Source: Citromicrobium sp. (GTDB lineage: Bacteria > Pseudomonadota > Alphaproteobacteria > Sphingomonadales > Sphingomonadaceae). From it: 64,000 nucleotides of DNA. Below are positions 8,079 to 17,710 of this stretch, piece after piece. A model generated the notes under the pieces. That model was not told the DNA's origin. It did no database searches and was given only the letters and a program-made list of their open reading frames with translations. The translations under genes and the position numbers were made by a program. The stretch spans positions 62,001-126,000 of the forward strand of contig PBYQ01000031.1 in assembly GCA_002729695.1 (NCBI GenBank), read 5' to 3'. Position 1 is the first letter of the stretch, and each line of letters begins with the position of its first letter.

Positions 8079-9434
8079 ATGACGTTTAGCTTGAGAAACA
8101 TTGCTACCGCCGGGCTTGCCGCAATCGTGGCGACGCCCGCGTTCGCCATGGAGGCACCGGCAAACACCGCGCCTGCCGTGGCTGCGGCAGAAGCCGCCGC
8201 AACCATCGCCAAGGGCGATACCGCGTGGATGATCGTCGCCACCGTTCTGGTGATGGCAATGATCGTGCCCGGTGTTGCGCTGTTCTACGGCGGGCTTGCC
8301 CGCACCAAGAACATGGCCTCGGTGCTGACCCAGGTCCTGTGCGTCTCCTCGCTCGCGATGCTGATCTGGGTGATGTACGGTTATTCGATGGCGTTCGGCG
8401 ATACCGGCAACGCCTTCATCGCCGATTTCGGCAAGGTCTTCCTGAAAGGCGTCACCGCCGATTCCGGCGCGGCGACCTTCAGCGATGGTGTCGAGATCCC
8501 CGAATATATCTTCATCGCCTTCCAGATGACCTTCGCGGCAATCACCGCTGCGCTGATCGTCGGCGGGACGATGGAAAGGGCCAAGCTGTCGACCATGATG
8601 GTGTTTACCGCCATCTGGCTGACGATCGTCTATTTCCCCATCGCGCACATGGTCTGGGCGACCGGCGGGCTCATCTTCGAATGGGGCGCGCTCGACTTTG
8701 CTGGCGGCACGGTGGTGCACATCAACGCCGGCGTCTCCGCGCTAGTCGGCTGCCTGATCCTGGGCAAGCGTATCGGTTACCCCAAAGAGCCGATGCCCCC
8801 GCACTCGCTGACCATGACGCTGCTCGGCACGGGCCTGCTGTGGGTGGGCTGGTTCGGTTTCAACGGCGGTTCCGAACTCGAAGCCGACGGTGTGGCCTCG
8901 CTCGCGGTGCTCAACACCTTCGTCGCGACGGCAGCCGGCGTGCTCTTCTGGATGCTGGGCGAGACCATCAGCGGCCACAAGGGTTCGCTGCTGGGCGGCT
9001 GTTCGGGTGCGATCGCCGGCCTCGTCGCGGTCACTCCGGCGGCGGGCAACAGCGGGCCTTTCGGTGCGATCCTGATCGGTGCCGTGGCTGCCCTCGTCTG
9101 CTTCTGGTTCGTCACCATGATGAAGCCCAAGCTTGGGCTGGACGACAGTGCCGACGTCTTCGGCATCCACGGGATCGGCGGCATCGTCGGCTCGCTCGGC
9201 ACCGCGTTCACCATGATGCCCGGCCTCGGTGGCCCGGGTGATGCGGACTACAATGCGATCGCGCAGCTGATCATCCAGGCGAAGGCCGTGGGTGTGGCGA
9301 TTGTGTGGGCCGCTGTCGGCGCTTCGGTCGCCTGGCTCATCGCCAAGCTGATCACCGGCGGGCGCGTTTCCGAAGAGAAGGAACGCGACGGCCTCGACCT
9401 CAGCGAACACGGCGAGCGCGCCTACAACTACTGA
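8079..9434 (+). CDS. amtB: ammonium transporter
   Basis: Inner-membrane ammonium/ammonia channel of the Amt/Rh family, 451 residues including a cleavable signal peptide (MTFSLRNIATAGLAAIVATPAFA, likely cut before MEAP). About eleven membrane helices follow. Characteristic stretches include VPGVALFYGGLARTKN, GGTVVHINAGVSALVG with the first pore histidine, and DVFGIHGIGGIVGSL with the second. The C-terminal cytoplasmic tail EEKERDGLDLSEHGERAYNY is the part that contacts PII. The ATG at 8079 has GGGGGCAGGAC before it. It is the second gene of a glnK-amtB operon. Confidence 0.95.
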   Translation: MTFSLRNIATAGLAAIVATPAFAMEAPANTAPAVAAAEAAATIAKGDTAWMIVATVLVMAMIVPGVALFYGGLARTKNMASVLTQVLCVSSLAMLIWVMYGYSMAFGDTGNAFIADFGKVFLKGVTADSGAATFSDGVEIPEYIFIAFQMTFAAITAALIVGGTMERAKLSTMMVFTAIWLTIVYFPIAHMVWATGGLIFEWGALDFAGGTVVHINAGVSALVGCLILGKRIGYPKEPMPPHSLTMTLLGTGLLWVGWFGFNGGSELEADGVASLAVLNTFVATAAGVLFWMLGETISGHKGSLLGGCSGAIAGLVAVTPAAGNSGPFGAILIGAVAALVCFWFVTMMKPKLGLDDSADVFGIHGIGGIVGSLGTAFTMMPGLGGPGDADYNAIAQLIIQAKAVGVAIVWAAVGASVAWLIAKLITGGRVSEEKERDGLDLSEHGERAYNY

Positions 9435-9540
9435 TGGCTTGAACCTTCACCCTGCGCCGCGATCCTAGCGAGAGAGATCGGGACACGGCGCGGGGTCGGA
9501 TTTTCGCGGAGAGGGCAACCGCATAATGTGGAGAAAAAAC

Positions 9541-10269
9541 ATGCGTTTATTCCGAGTTGCACCATTGGCGTTGGTCGCCGCAAGCATGCTTTCCGCCCCC
9601 GCCTTCGCGCAGGAAGCGGAAGAAGAAGAAAGCGGCCCGATCGAGGTCAGCGCGAACGTCGCCCTCACCAGCGACTACCGTTTCCGCGGGGTCTCCTTCT
9701 CCGACGAAGACATCGCCATCCAGGGCGGCTTCGACATCAGCCACGAAAGCGGCTTCTACATCGGCACCTGGGCATCCTCGCTCGAAGACAGCCTGCTCTA
9801 CGGCAATGCCGAACTCGACGTGTACGCGGGCTGGTCGGGCGATGTCGCGCCGAACATCACGCTCGACGGCGGGGTTCTCTACTACATCTACCCCAACGGC
9901 GACGACAGCGTGGGCGATAGCGACTACTTCGAACCCTACGCCTCCGTCACCGCGGCGCTTGGCCCGGTCGAGGCAACCGTGGGCGCGGCCTACGCCCCCG
10001 AACAGGGCAGCGCGCTGACCAGCGACAACATCTACGTCTACGGCGATCTCGGCACCGGCATCCCGGACACGCCGATCAGCCTCGCCGCACACCTCGGCTA
10101 TTCGGACGGCAGCCTCGACTACGGATCGGGCGGCTATCTCGACTGGTCGCTGGGCGCGAGCGTCAGCTACAAGATCCTCGAACTGGGTGTCGCCTACATC
10201 GACACCGACCTGCCCAGCGCGGCAGGCCAGGACGCTGCCGTGGTCTTCACGGTCGGAGCAAGCTTCTAA
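9541..10269 (+). CDS. TorF-family putative porin (outer-membrane beta-barrel)
   Basis: A 242-residue exported protein with signal peptide MRLFRVAPLALVAASMLSAPAFA. An acidic linker (EAEEEES) leads into alternating beta-strand sequence starting VSANVALTSDYRFRGVSFSDE, the signature of the TIGR02001/TorF group often found near ammonium or amino-acid transport genes. It ends in F, as outer-membrane barrels do. The ATG at 9541 is preferred over the one at 9526 because GGAG lies seven bases upstream and it gives a cleaner signal peptide. It lies about 105 bases after amtB and may share its regulation. The solute passed is unknown. Confidence 0.8.
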   Translation: MRLFRVAPLALVAASMLSAPAFAQEAEEEESGPIEVSANVALTSDYRFRGVSFSDEDIAIQGGFDISHESGFYIGTWASSLEDSLLYGNAELDVYAGWSGDVAPNITLDGGVLYYIYPNGDDSVGDSDYFEPYASVTAALGPVEATVGAAYAPEQGSALTSDNIYVYGDLGTGIPDTPISLAAHLGYSDGSLDYGSGGYLDWSLGASVSYKILELGVAYIDTDLPSAAGQDAAVVFTVGASF

Positions 10270-10294
10270 AACCTTGCGGGGTCGCATCCTCCGG

Positions 10295-10328
10295 AACGGT
10301 CCGTCGCCTTCAATGGCGGCGGGCCGTT
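10295..10328. terminator. terminator hairpin between convergent genes
   Basis: AACGGTCCGTCGCC and GGCGGCGGGCCGTT form a 14-pair stem, two pairs being G-U, around the loop TTCAAT. It lies between the end of the TorF-like porin gene (10269) and the end of the MFS gene (10342), which converge here. The flanks are only weakly T-rich, so it may work in both directions without being a strong intrinsic terminator. Confidence 0.6.
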
Positions 10329-10341
10329 TCGCTTATGGAGC

Positions 10342-11838
10342 TTACACCGCGGCGCGAACCCGCAGCATGGCAATCGCGGCCACGATCCACGCGGCGGCTG
10401 CGAACAGCATCGTCCACACCGGCTCGCCGGGGAAGAATGCCTTCATCAGCGATCCCATCGCGGTCGCCACCAGCAGCTGCGGCACGACGATGAAGATGTT
10501 GAACAACCCCATGTAGATGCCGAGCTTCGCCTGCGGCAGGTTCGACGCCAGGATCGCGTAAGGCATCGCGAGGATGCTCGCCCACGCAATGCCGATACCG
10601 ATCTCAGCCAGCAGCAGCGCCTGCGCATCGCGCACGACAAAGAACATCAGGAAGCCGAGCGCGCCCAGCGTCAGGCAGATCGAGTGGGTCATCACCTGCC
10701 CCACCGCACGGCTCAGCCAAGGCAGAATCGCCAGAGCTGCGACCGCCGCGACGCCGTTGTAGACCGTGAACAGCAGGTTCACCCAGTTGGCGCCTTCGTT
10801 GTACGCGGCGCTCGCCGTATCGGTGCTGCCGAAGACGTACTGCGTCACCACCGGGGTCGTGTTGATCCACATGATGAACAGCGCGGACCAGCTGAAGAAC
10901 TGGACCAGCGCGAGCCGCTTCATCACCGGCGGCATGCCCGAGAAATCGCCGACGATGCTGGAAAGCATGTTGGTGGTGCGGCCCTGCTTCGCGAGATATA
11001 TCCCGATCGCGCTCAGCAACCCGTAGACCGCCAGCAATGCGCCGAGCAGCAGCACCTCTTTCTCCAGCGCGAATTCGCCGACCGCGATGACCACGACCAG
11101 CCCCGCCGCGATCCATGCCGCGCTCGAAAGGTAGGATTTGCTCGCCAGCGCGCGGACCGGCTGCTCGTCCGCGACGCCTGCATTTTCGGCGAACGCGGCG
11201 ATTTCCTCGGGACTGTATTCGCGGGTGGTGAACACGGTCCACAGCACCGCGATCAGCAGTGCGGCGGAGCCGAACCAGAAGCTCCAGCGCACGGTATCGG
11301 GCAGGCCGCCATCGGGCGCGACGTTGCCGACGCCCAGATGTTCCAGCAGGAACGGGAAGATCGATCCGACGACCGCACCCGCCCCGATGAAGGCGGTTTG
11401 GACCGCGTACCCCGCCGCGTGCTGGTCGGTTTGCAGCATATCGCCCACAAACGCCCTGAAAGGCTCCATCGAGACGTTCAGCGACGCATCGAGCACCCAT
11501 AACATCGCAGCAGCGAACACCAGCGGCGCACCCATCGCCGGGCTCAGCGGCATCACGAACAGCGCCAGCGCGGCGAGGATCGCGCCGGTCAGGAAATAGG
11601 GCCTGCGCCGACCGAGCCGGTTCCATGTGCGGTCGCTCAGATGGCCGATGATCGGCTGGACGATCAGCCCGGTCAGCGGCGCGGCGACCCACAGCGCGGG
11701 CAGATCGTCCATGCTCGCGCCCAGCGTCTGGAAAACGCGGCTCATATTGGCGTTCTGCAGCGCGAAGCCGATCTGGATGCCGAAAAAGCCGAAGCTAATG
11801 TTCCACAGGCCGAGCCAACTCTGGCGCCGCTTTTCCAT
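10342..11838 (-). CDS. MFS sugar transporter, MalY/SLC45-like
   Basis: A 498-residue inner-membrane permease with about twelve hydrophobic segments. MFS signatures are present: [21 protein letters not shown] in the loop between helices 2 and 3, and a second-half cytoplasmic loop near [12 protein letters not shown]. The pattern matches the glycoside/SLC45-like carriers found in Caulobacter-type maltose loci (MalY). It should move maltose or maltodextrin from the periplasm into the cell. The start at 11838 (MEKRRQSW) is preceded by AAAGGA; an upstream in-frame start is weaker. It lies 117 bases after lacI, with a candidate operator between them. The substrate is inferred from the neighbours. 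Confidence 0.82.
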   Translation of the reverse strand: MEKRRQSWLGLWNISFGFFGIQIGFALQNANMSRVFQTLGASMDDLPALWVAAPLTGLIVQPIIGHLSDRTWNRLGRRRPYFLTGAILAALALFVMPLSPAMGAPLVFAAAMLWVLDASLNVSMEPFRAFVGDMLQTDQHAAGYAVQTAFIGAGAVVGSIFPFLLEHLGVGNVAPDGGLPDTVRWSFWFGSAALLIAVLWTVFTTREYSPEEIAAFAENAGVADEQPVRALASKSYLSSAAWIAAGLVVVIAVGEFALEKEVLLLGALLAVYGLLSAIGIYLAKQGRTTNMLSSIVGDFSGMPPVMKRLALVQFFSWSALFIMWINTTPVVTQYVFGSTDTASAAYNEGANWVNLLFTVYNGVAAVAALAILPWLSRAVGQVMTHSICLTLGALGFLMFFVVRDAQALLLAEIGIGIAWASILAMPYAILASNLPQAKLGIYMGLFNIFIVVPQLLVATAMGSLMKAFFPGEPVWTMLFAAAAWIVAAIAMLRVRAAV

Positions 11839-11923
11839 GTGCGATCCTTTCCCCGTGCGCTGGCGGACTGCCGCCGCCATGCGTCATCCGCATCGGCTTG
11901 CACGAAACCCCCGGGCCGACAAG

Positions 11924-11937
11924 GCGTATACGAATGC
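11924..11937. promoter_or_regulatory. candidate LacI-family operator before the MFS gene
   Basis: GCGTATACGAATGC differs at one of 14 positions from GCGTATACGTATGC at 13172-13185, which lies before the TonB receptor gene on the other side of lacI. The motif is an imperfect inverted repeat around a TACG core. It lies 86 bases upstream of the MFS start and 18 bases downstream of the lacI stop. Binding by the LacI regulator encoded between the two sites is inferred. Confidence 0.55.
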
Positions 11938-11954
11938 GTAAGTGCGCGTCGCGG

Positions 11955-12992
11955 TCAGGAGGCGGTGCTGGAGCCGCGCACGATCAGCCGGGTCGGCAGG
12001 CGCGCGGGCGGCAGGTCCTCCCCTTCGATCTGCGCCAGCAGCGTCTCCACCAGCCGCTCGCCCGCGCCCCTCGTGTCCTGCTGGATCGTGGTCAGCGGCG
12101 GGCTGGTGAGGCTGGCGGAGGGGATATCGTCGAAGCCGACCACCGCGACATCGCCCGGCACACTCAGTCCCGCTTCGGCGAGCGCGCGCATCGCGCCGAT
12201 GGCGATCAGATCGCTTCCCGCGAAGATCGCATCGAACTGCGCGCCACTCGCGATCAGGTCACGCGTGGCCGACAATCCGGCCTCCTCGGTGGTGATCGCG
12301 TCGCGCTGCAAGGCCGGGTCGGGTCCGATCCCCGCGCCCCGCAATACCTCGCACAACCCGTCGTAGCGGTGGGCGAACTCGGGATAATGCCCGTCGGCAT
12401 GGCCGATGAAGGCGATCCGGCGACGGCCTTCACCCAGCAGATGCTCGCCCACCAACCGCCCCGCGCCGAGGTTGTCCGAGCCGATGGTCGCCCCGCTGGT
12501 ATCGCTGCTGACCGATCCCCAGCGCGCGAAATGCGTGCCCTGGCGCATCAACTCGCGCAGCCGCGCCTCGTAAGTGGTATAGTCGCCGTAGCCGAGCAGG
12601 ATCAGCCCGTCGGCGCGCATCGAATCCTGATATCTCGTGTGCCAGTCGTCCTCCATCCGCTGGTACGAGATCAGCAGGTCGAGCCCGTGATTGGCGCAGG
12701 CCCGCGTGATCGAGCCGAGCATAGCGAGGAAGAACGGGTTGATCATGCTGTCGTCGGGAGTCGGGTCCTCGAAGAACAGCAGCGCGATGGTGTTCGAACG
12801 TTGCGAGCGCAGCGAGGAGGCGTTGCGGTCGACCGTATAGTTCAGCTCGCGCGCGATCTGTTCGATCCGTTCGCGCGTCGCCTTGCTGACCGACCTGTCG
12901 CCCCGCAGCGCGCGGCTGACCGTGGGCTGCGAAACCCCCGCCTTATAGGCGATGTCGAAGCTCGTCGGCTTGCCGGTCGGCCTGCGGCCCAT
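11955..12992 (-). CDS. LacI-family transcriptional regulator of the maltodextrin locus
   Basis: A 345-residue repressor. The N-terminal helix-turn-helix and hinge helix read SFDIAYKAGVSQPTVSRALRGD...RERIEQIARELNYTVDRNASSLRS. A periplasmic-binding-protein-like effector domain follows, with DGLILLG, GRRRIAFIGH and the C-terminal GDVAVVGFDDIPSASLTSPPLTTIQQD. The ATG at 12992 places the helix-turn-helix at the usual distance from the N-terminus; the longer upstream frame has no family support. The gene lies between the transporter it follows and the divergent TonB receptor, like MalI in Caulobacter. The effector is probably maltose or a derivative, by context only. Confidence 0.9.
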   Translation of the reverse strand: MGRRPTGKPTSFDIAYKAGVSQPTVSRALRGDRSVSKATRERIEQIARELNYTVDRNASSLRSQRSNTIALLFFEDPTPDDSMINPFFLAMLGSITRACANHGLDLLISYQRMEDDWHTRYQDSMRADGLILLGYGDYTTYEARLRELMRQGTHFARWGSVSSDTSGATIGSDNLGAGRLVGEHLLGEGRRRIAFIGHADGHYPEFAHRYDGLCEVLRGAGIGPDPALQRDAITTEEAGLSATRDLIASGAQFDAIFAGSDLIAIGAMRALAEAGLSVPGDVAVVGFDDIPSASLTSPPLTTIQQDTRGAGERLVETLLAQIEGEDLPPARLPTRLIVRGSSTAS

Positions 12993-13324
12993 GCGCTCTC
13001 CTGCGCGCAGGCGTTCTCCCCGCGCTGGCTGCCAGACTAGTGGAATTGTGCTCGCGCGCCAATCGATCCTTGTGGCCGTGAAGAGCGGGCGAAGAACGGT
13101 CTGCCAAGGCGAACTGCAATTTGCAGGAACTTGCGTGCAAATATGCAACACGCACTTCGCGCCGAATAATTGCGTATACGTATGCTGTCTTCCTGACTGC
13201 GAGCGCCCGATCCTATTGCGCATGGTGTGCGGTAACCGACTGCGAAAAGCCGGTCCCGCGACGAGGTAGAGGATGAAGTCGATCGATCCGCACGGGCGGA
13301 TGGCGACGAATTGGAAGGGCACCA
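12993..13324. promoter_or_regulatory. lacI/TonB receptor divergent intergenic region with candidate operator
   Basis: This 332-base gap has no credible gene. At 13172-13185 it holds GCGTATACGTATGC, the near twin of the site before the MFS gene, placed 140 bases upstream of the TonB receptor start. At 13117-13148 there is a cluster of TTGC/GCAA half sites (TGCAATTTGCAGG and TTGCGTGCAAATATGCAA) that could be further operator elements. Both divergent promoters must lie here, but I could not identify convincing -35/-10 boxes. Confidence 0.55.
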
Positions 13325-16075
13325 ATGGCTATTCGTAACAAGTTTCATCGCGGCGTCAGCGCCGGCGCTTTCGCCATCGCCATGATCGGCGGTCTCACCC
13401 CCGCAGGCGTGCTGGCGCAGACCGCGCAGGCAGAAACGCAGGACGACCAGGACGAGGGTCAGCTGGTCGGCGACGAGGAGCAGGATAAGGACGAGAACGT
13501 CATCATCGTCTCCGGCTTCCGCGAATCGCTGGAAAACGCGGTCCGCGAGAAGAAGGAAAACGACCAGATCGTCGAATCGGTCAGCGCCGAAGACATCGGC
13601 AAGCTGCCCGACAACTCGATCGGTGAATCGATCGCGCGCCTGCCCGGCGTCACTTCACAGCGCGCAAACGGCCGCGCGAATATCATCGCGATCCGCGGTT
13701 TCGGTCCCGACTTCTCGACCACGCTGCTGAACGGACGCGAGCAGACTTCGACCAATGACAACCGCGGGATCGAGTTCGATCAGTTCCCGTCCGAAGTCGT
13801 CAGCCAGGTTGTGATCTACAAGTCGCCATCCGCATCGGTGGTCGGTCAGGGCCTTGTCGGCACGGTCGACGTCCGCACCATCCGGCCGCTCGAATACGGG
13901 CGACAGGTGCTCGCCATCGGCGCGCGCGGGTCTTACACCGATCTCGGCGCGCTCAACGCGGGATCGAAGGAATTCGGCTATCGCGCGAACGCGACCTATG
14001 TAGATCAATTCGCCGACGACACGATCGGCATCTCGCTTGCCGCCGCTTACGTCGACGAGCCTTACCAGGTGCAGGAGTTCAACGCGTGGGGCTATTTCGA
14101 CCCCAATGGCGGCGGCAACCAGGCGCCTTCCGGCTCCAAGAGCTACGTCACGTCGACCCAGCTCAAGCGCCTCGGCATCAATGGCACGCTTCAGTGGGAG
14201 GCGACGCCGAACCTGATGGTCACTGTCGATGCGCTGTATTCGAACTTCAAGGACGAGCAGATCAAGCGCGGCATCGAACTTCCGTTCAGCTACTTCGGCG
14301 CAACGTTCGACCCGACCGGCGCTACCACGCAAGACGGCGTGTACACCTCGGGCGCGTTCGACAACGTGCAGGGCGTGGTGCGTAACGACCGGTTCGACAA
14401 GGAAGCCGATCTCTATTCGGGCGGCCTGAACATCGACTACCAGGGCGATGACGGCTGGAGCGCGTTCTTCGACTTCGGCTATTCGCGCACCGATCGTGTC
14501 GAAACGTCGCTGCAAAGCTATGCGGGCACGGGCTACAACTGGCGTACGCCGGAAACCGATCCGACAGACCGGATTACCTTCACCAACGACGGCACCGGCC
14601 TCGTCTTCGGCAACCAGCTCGATTATACCGACACCAACCTGATCGTCCTGACCGACCCGCTCGGCTGGGGCGGCGGCAACGTGCAGACCGGCTATGAAAA
14701 CCTGCGCTATGTCGACGACGAACTGAAGCAGTTCCGCGTGGGCGTAGGCAAGGAACTCGACGCCGGCCTGCTGCACAAGATCAACCTCGGACTCGCTTAC
14801 ACCGATCGCGACAAGGCGCTCGACGCGGACGAGAGCCTGCTCGTCCTGCCGGGCGGTGCGACCGAAGCGCCGATCCCGTCGAGCGTTCTGCTCGACCCGA
14901 CGCAGCTTTCCTACCTCGGACTGTCGCCGATCGTCAGCTACGATCCGCGCGATCTGCTTGCCGGCGATTTCATCGTGCGTCAGGACAACAACGGCGATTT
15001 CGTGCTCAGTAAGGAATACTCGGTCGCCGAAGATCTGATGACCGCTTACGCCCAGCTCGACCTGGAGCAGGACTTCGGTGGTGCCCGCCTGACGGGCAAC
15101 ATCGGCGTCCAGGCGATCAATACCGAGCAGAAGTCGACCGGCTACATCTTCACTCCGACCGGCCCGCAACTGATCACTTTGGGCACCAATTACTGGGATG
15201 TTCTGCCCAGCATGAACCTGTCGCTCCGCTTCGACAGCGATCTGGTTCTGCGTCTCGCCGTGTCGCGCCAGATCATGCGCCCCAAGCTTGACGACCTACG
15301 CGTTGCGATCAGCTACGGGATCGACAATTCGGCCCCGAGCATGCCGATCATCCGCGGCGGCGGCGGCAACCCCTACCTGCGGCCGTATCGCGCCAACGCG
15401 GTCGACTTCAATATCGAGAAGTACTTCGGCACGTCGGGCTTCGTCGGCCTGCAGCTGTACTACAAGGATATCAAGGAGTTCATCTACGGCGGGCGCGTGC
15501 CGTTCGACTTCTCGTCCTTCCCGGCCCCGACCGGTGCCACTCCCGGGCTTCCGACGCTGGGCACGCTCGATACGCAGATCAACACCGGCGGCGGCAGCTT
15601 CTACGGGGCGGAATTCGCCTTCACCCTGCCGTTCGATGTGTTCAGCCAGGCGCTCGACGGGTTCGGCATCACCGGCGGCGCCGGTTATACCGAAACCAAG
15701 GTCAAGGATCAGAACGGCGTAATCGGGACCATCCCGGGCTATTCGAAGTGGGTCGCCAACGGCACCGCCTACTACGAGAAGAACGGCTTCAACGTGCGCG
15801 GCAGCGCTCGCTACAGGTCCGGCTTCCAGGGCGACTTCGGGAATTTCGACGGCCAGACTTCGCGCAAGCAGGCGTTGGAAGAGCTGATCATCGATGCCCA
15901 GATCGGCTACGAGTTCCAGGGCGGTGCGCTGGAAGGCCTGTCGGTCTACCTGCAGGGCCAGAACCTGACCGACGAGCCGTTCGTCTCGGTAGCCGACCCG
16001 AGCCGTCCGCTGACCGTGACCGATTATCAGAGTTACGGCCGGCGCTTCCTCGCCGGGTTCACCTACAAGTTCTGA
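13325..16075 (+). CDS. TonB-dependent receptor, maltodextrin type (MalA-like)
   Basis: A 916-residue outer-membrane receptor. A signal peptide of about 31 residues (ending GVLAQ) is followed by an acidic stretch and the TonB-box-like ENVIIVSGFRESLENA. The plug domain includes IGKLPDNSIGESIARLPGV and IRGFGPDFSTTLLNGREQ. The large barrel ends in FLAGFTYKF with C-terminal Phe. The plug sequence belongs to the Xanthomonas/Caulobacter TonB family (TIGR01782). Divergence from lacI and the adjoining amylase and glucosidases point to maltodextrin import, as for Caulobacter MalA. The ATG at 13325 gives a normal signal peptide. Substrate is inferred from context. Confidence 0.9.
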   Translation: MAIRNKFHRGVSAGAFAIAMIGGLTPAGVLAQTAQAETQDDQDEGQLVGDEEQDKDENVIIVSGFRESLENAVREKKENDQIVESVSAEDIGKLPDNSIGESIARLPGVTSQRANGRANIIAIRGFGPDFSTTLLNGREQTSTNDNRGIEFDQFPSEVVSQVVIYKSPSASVVGQGLVGTVDVRTIRPLEYGRQVLAIGARGSYTDLGALNAGSKEFGYRANATYVDQFADDTIGISLAAAYVDEPYQVQEFNAWGYFDPNGGGNQAPSGSKSYVTSTQLKRLGINGTLQWEATPNLMVTVDALYSNFKDEQIKRGIELPFSYFGATFDPTGATTQDGVYTSGAFDNVQGVVRNDRFDKEADLYSGGLNIDYQGDDGWSAFFDFGYSRTDRVETSLQSYAGTGYNWRTPETDPTDRITFTNDGTGLVFGNQLDYTDTNLIVLTDPLGWGGGNVQTGYENLRYVDDELKQFRVGVGKELDAGLLHKINLGLAYTDRDKALDADESLLVLPGGATEAPIPSSVLLDPTQLSYLGLSPIVSYDPRDLLAGDFIVRQDNNGDFVLSKEYSVAEDLMTAYAQLDLEQDFGGARLTGNIGVQAINTEQKSTGYIFTPTGPQLITLGTNYWDVLPSMNLSLRFDSDLVLRLAVSRQIMRPKLDDLRVAISYGIDNSAPSMPIIRGGGGNPYLRPYRANAVDFNIEKYFGTSGFVGLQLYYKDIKEFIYGGRVPFDFSSFPAPTGATPGLPTLGTLDTQINTGGGSFYGAEFAFTLPFDVFSQALDGFGITGGAGYTETKVKDQNGVIGTIPGYSKWVANGTAYYEKNGFNVRGSARYRSGFQGDFGNFDGQTSRKQALEELIIDAQIGYEFQGGALEGLSVYLQGQNLTDEPFVSVADPSRPLTVTDYQSYGRRFLAGFTYKF

Positions 16076-16084
16076 TGCTCCCTA

Positions 16085-16119
16085 GGGGGAGGGCGGTGCG
16101 CTTTGCATCGCCCTCCCCC
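16085..16119 (+). other. strong intercistronic hairpin after the TonB receptor gene
   Basis: GGGGGAGGGCGGTGC, the loop GCTTT and GCATCGCCCTCCCCC form a 15-pair stem (one G-U). It starts nine bases after the receptor stop. No T-run follows, so it is less likely to be a terminator than an mRNA-stabilising or processing element. Such an element would allow more receptor than downstream enzyme to be made from one transcript. Confidence 0.6.
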
Positions 16120-16180
16120 ACCCTTGCTCCGCTTCCTCCGAGCGGAGACAAGGTCGACGAGGCACGAGGATGGGTGAAGC

Positions 16181-17710
16181 GTGGGTCGCGATAGAGATCA
16201 GCACATTGTCATCGTCGGCGGCGGAACCGCCGGATGGATGGCGGCTGCGGCGCTGGCGCGACTGACCTCGGCCCGCGTCACGCTGGTCGAATCCGACGCG
16301 ATCGGCACGGTCGGTGTCGGTGAGGCGACGATCCCGCAAATCCGCCTGTTCAATCGCGGGCTGGGCATCGACGAAGCGGAGTTTCTCCGCGAGACGAAGG
16401 CCACCTTCAAGCTCGGCATCGAATTCGACGGCTGGCTGCGCGAGGGCGAGGCGTACATGCACGCCTTCGGCACCATCGGTCATGGCGCGGGGCTGCTCCC
16501 GTTCCACCAATACTGGCTGCGTGCACGTGCCGAGGGCAAGGCAGCGCCGCTGGGCCGCTATTCGCTCAACGAACGCGCCGCGCGCGCGCTCAAGATGCAG
16601 ATGTGGCCGGCAAAGCCCGGCCAGCCGGTGCCCGACATGCCTTGGGCCTACCACTTCGACGCATCGCTCTACGCTGCCTATCTGCGCCGCCATGCCGAAC
16701 ATCACGGTGCCACCCGGATCGAGGGCAAGGTGGGCGCGGTGGAGCGCGATAACCAGACCGGCGACATCGCCTCGATCACGCTCGAGAGCGGGGAAACGAT
16801 CGCGGGCGACTTCTTCATCGACTGCACCGGTTTTCGCGCGCTGCTGATCGAGCAGGAACTGGGTGCGGGGTTCGAGGACTGGAGCCAGTGGCTCCCCTGC
16901 AACCGCGCGGTTGCGGTGCCCTGTGCGACGAAGGGCGATTTCACACCCTACACCCGCGCGACCGCCCGCCGCGCCGGATGGCAATGGCGCATCCCGCTGC
17001 AACATCGGATCGGCAATGGTCTGGTCTATTGCAGCGATTATCTCTCGGACGAGGATGCCGAGGCGATGTTGCTTGCAAACCTCGACGGCGATCCGCTGGC
17101 CGAGCCCAACCGGGTGCGCTTCACCACCGGGATGCGGCAGCGGCAGTGGGTCGGCAACTGCCTCGCGCTGGGGCTGGCGGCGGGCTTCATGGAGCCGCTC
17201 GAATCGACCAGCATCCACCTGATCCAGTCGTCGATCGCGCGCTTCCTACAGATGCTGCCCAGTGGACGCCCCGCGCCTGCGCTGGTCGATGAGTTCAACC
17301 GGCAGGCGCAATTCGAGTGGCGCTCGATCCGCGATTTCCTGATCCTGCATTACCGTGCCAACGGGCGCGAGGGCGAACCCTTCTGGGATCGCTGCCGGGA
17401 GATGGCCCTGCCCGACACGCTCGCCGCGAAGATCGAGCAGTTTCGCGCCAGCGCCTATATGCACCGCGAGCGCGAGGAATTGTTCACCGAGCCGGGGTGG
17501 CTGCAGGTCTTCGTCGGCCAGGGAGTGCTGCCCGAGGGCCATCATCCGCTCGCCGACGCCATGCCAGACGTCGATCTGGAGCGTATGCTCGGCGATATCG
17601 AAGGCGGCATCGGCGGCATCGTCGATAGCATGCCCGGCCATGCACAATTCCTGCGCGCCTACTGCATGCCACGCAGCGAGCCCGCAGCAGAAATGAGAAA
17701 GACCGCCTGA
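16181..17710 (+). CDS. tryptophan-halogenase-family flavoprotein (first copy)
   Basis: A 509-residue FAD-dependent protein of the PF04820 family. The N-terminus has the nucleotide-binding HIVIVGGGTAGWMAA. The lysine of TFKLGIEFDGW sits where halogenases have their catalytic lysine. AGWQWRIPL carries the WxWxIP motif typical of true flavin-dependent halogenases, and FMEPLESTSIHL follows. The start is a GTG at 16181, about 105 bases after the TonB receptor gene. Its stop overlaps the amylase ATG by one base. Relatives lie beside TonB receptors in Caulobacter, Brevundimonas and Xanthomonas, and at least one from Brevundimonas is reported to halogenate indole. Why such an enzyme sits in a maltodextrin operon is unknown. 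Confidence 0.85.
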   Translation: MGRDRDQHIVIVGGGTAGWMAAAALARLTSARVTLVESDAIGTVGVGEATIPQIRLFNRGLGIDEAEFLRETKATFKLGIEFDGWLREGEAYMHAFGTIGHGAGLLPFHQYWLRARAEGKAAPLGRYSLNERAARALKMQMWPAKPGQPVPDMPWAYHFDASLYAAYLRRHAEHHGATRIEGKVGAVERDNQTGDIASITLESGETIAGDFFIDCTGFRALLIEQELGAGFEDWSQWLPCNRAVAVPCATKGDFTPYTRATARRAGWQWRIPLQHRIGNGLVYCSDYLSDEDAEAMLLANLDGDPLAEPNRVRFTTGMRQRQWVGNCLALGLAAGFMEPLESTSIHLIQSSIARFLQMLPSGRPAPALVDEFNRQAQFEWRSIRDFLILHYRANGREGEPFWDRCREMALPDTLAAKIEQFRASAYMHREREELFTEPGWLQVFVGQGVLPEGHHPLADAMPDVDLERMLGDIEGGIGGIVDSMPGHAQFLRAYCMPRSEPAAEMRKTA

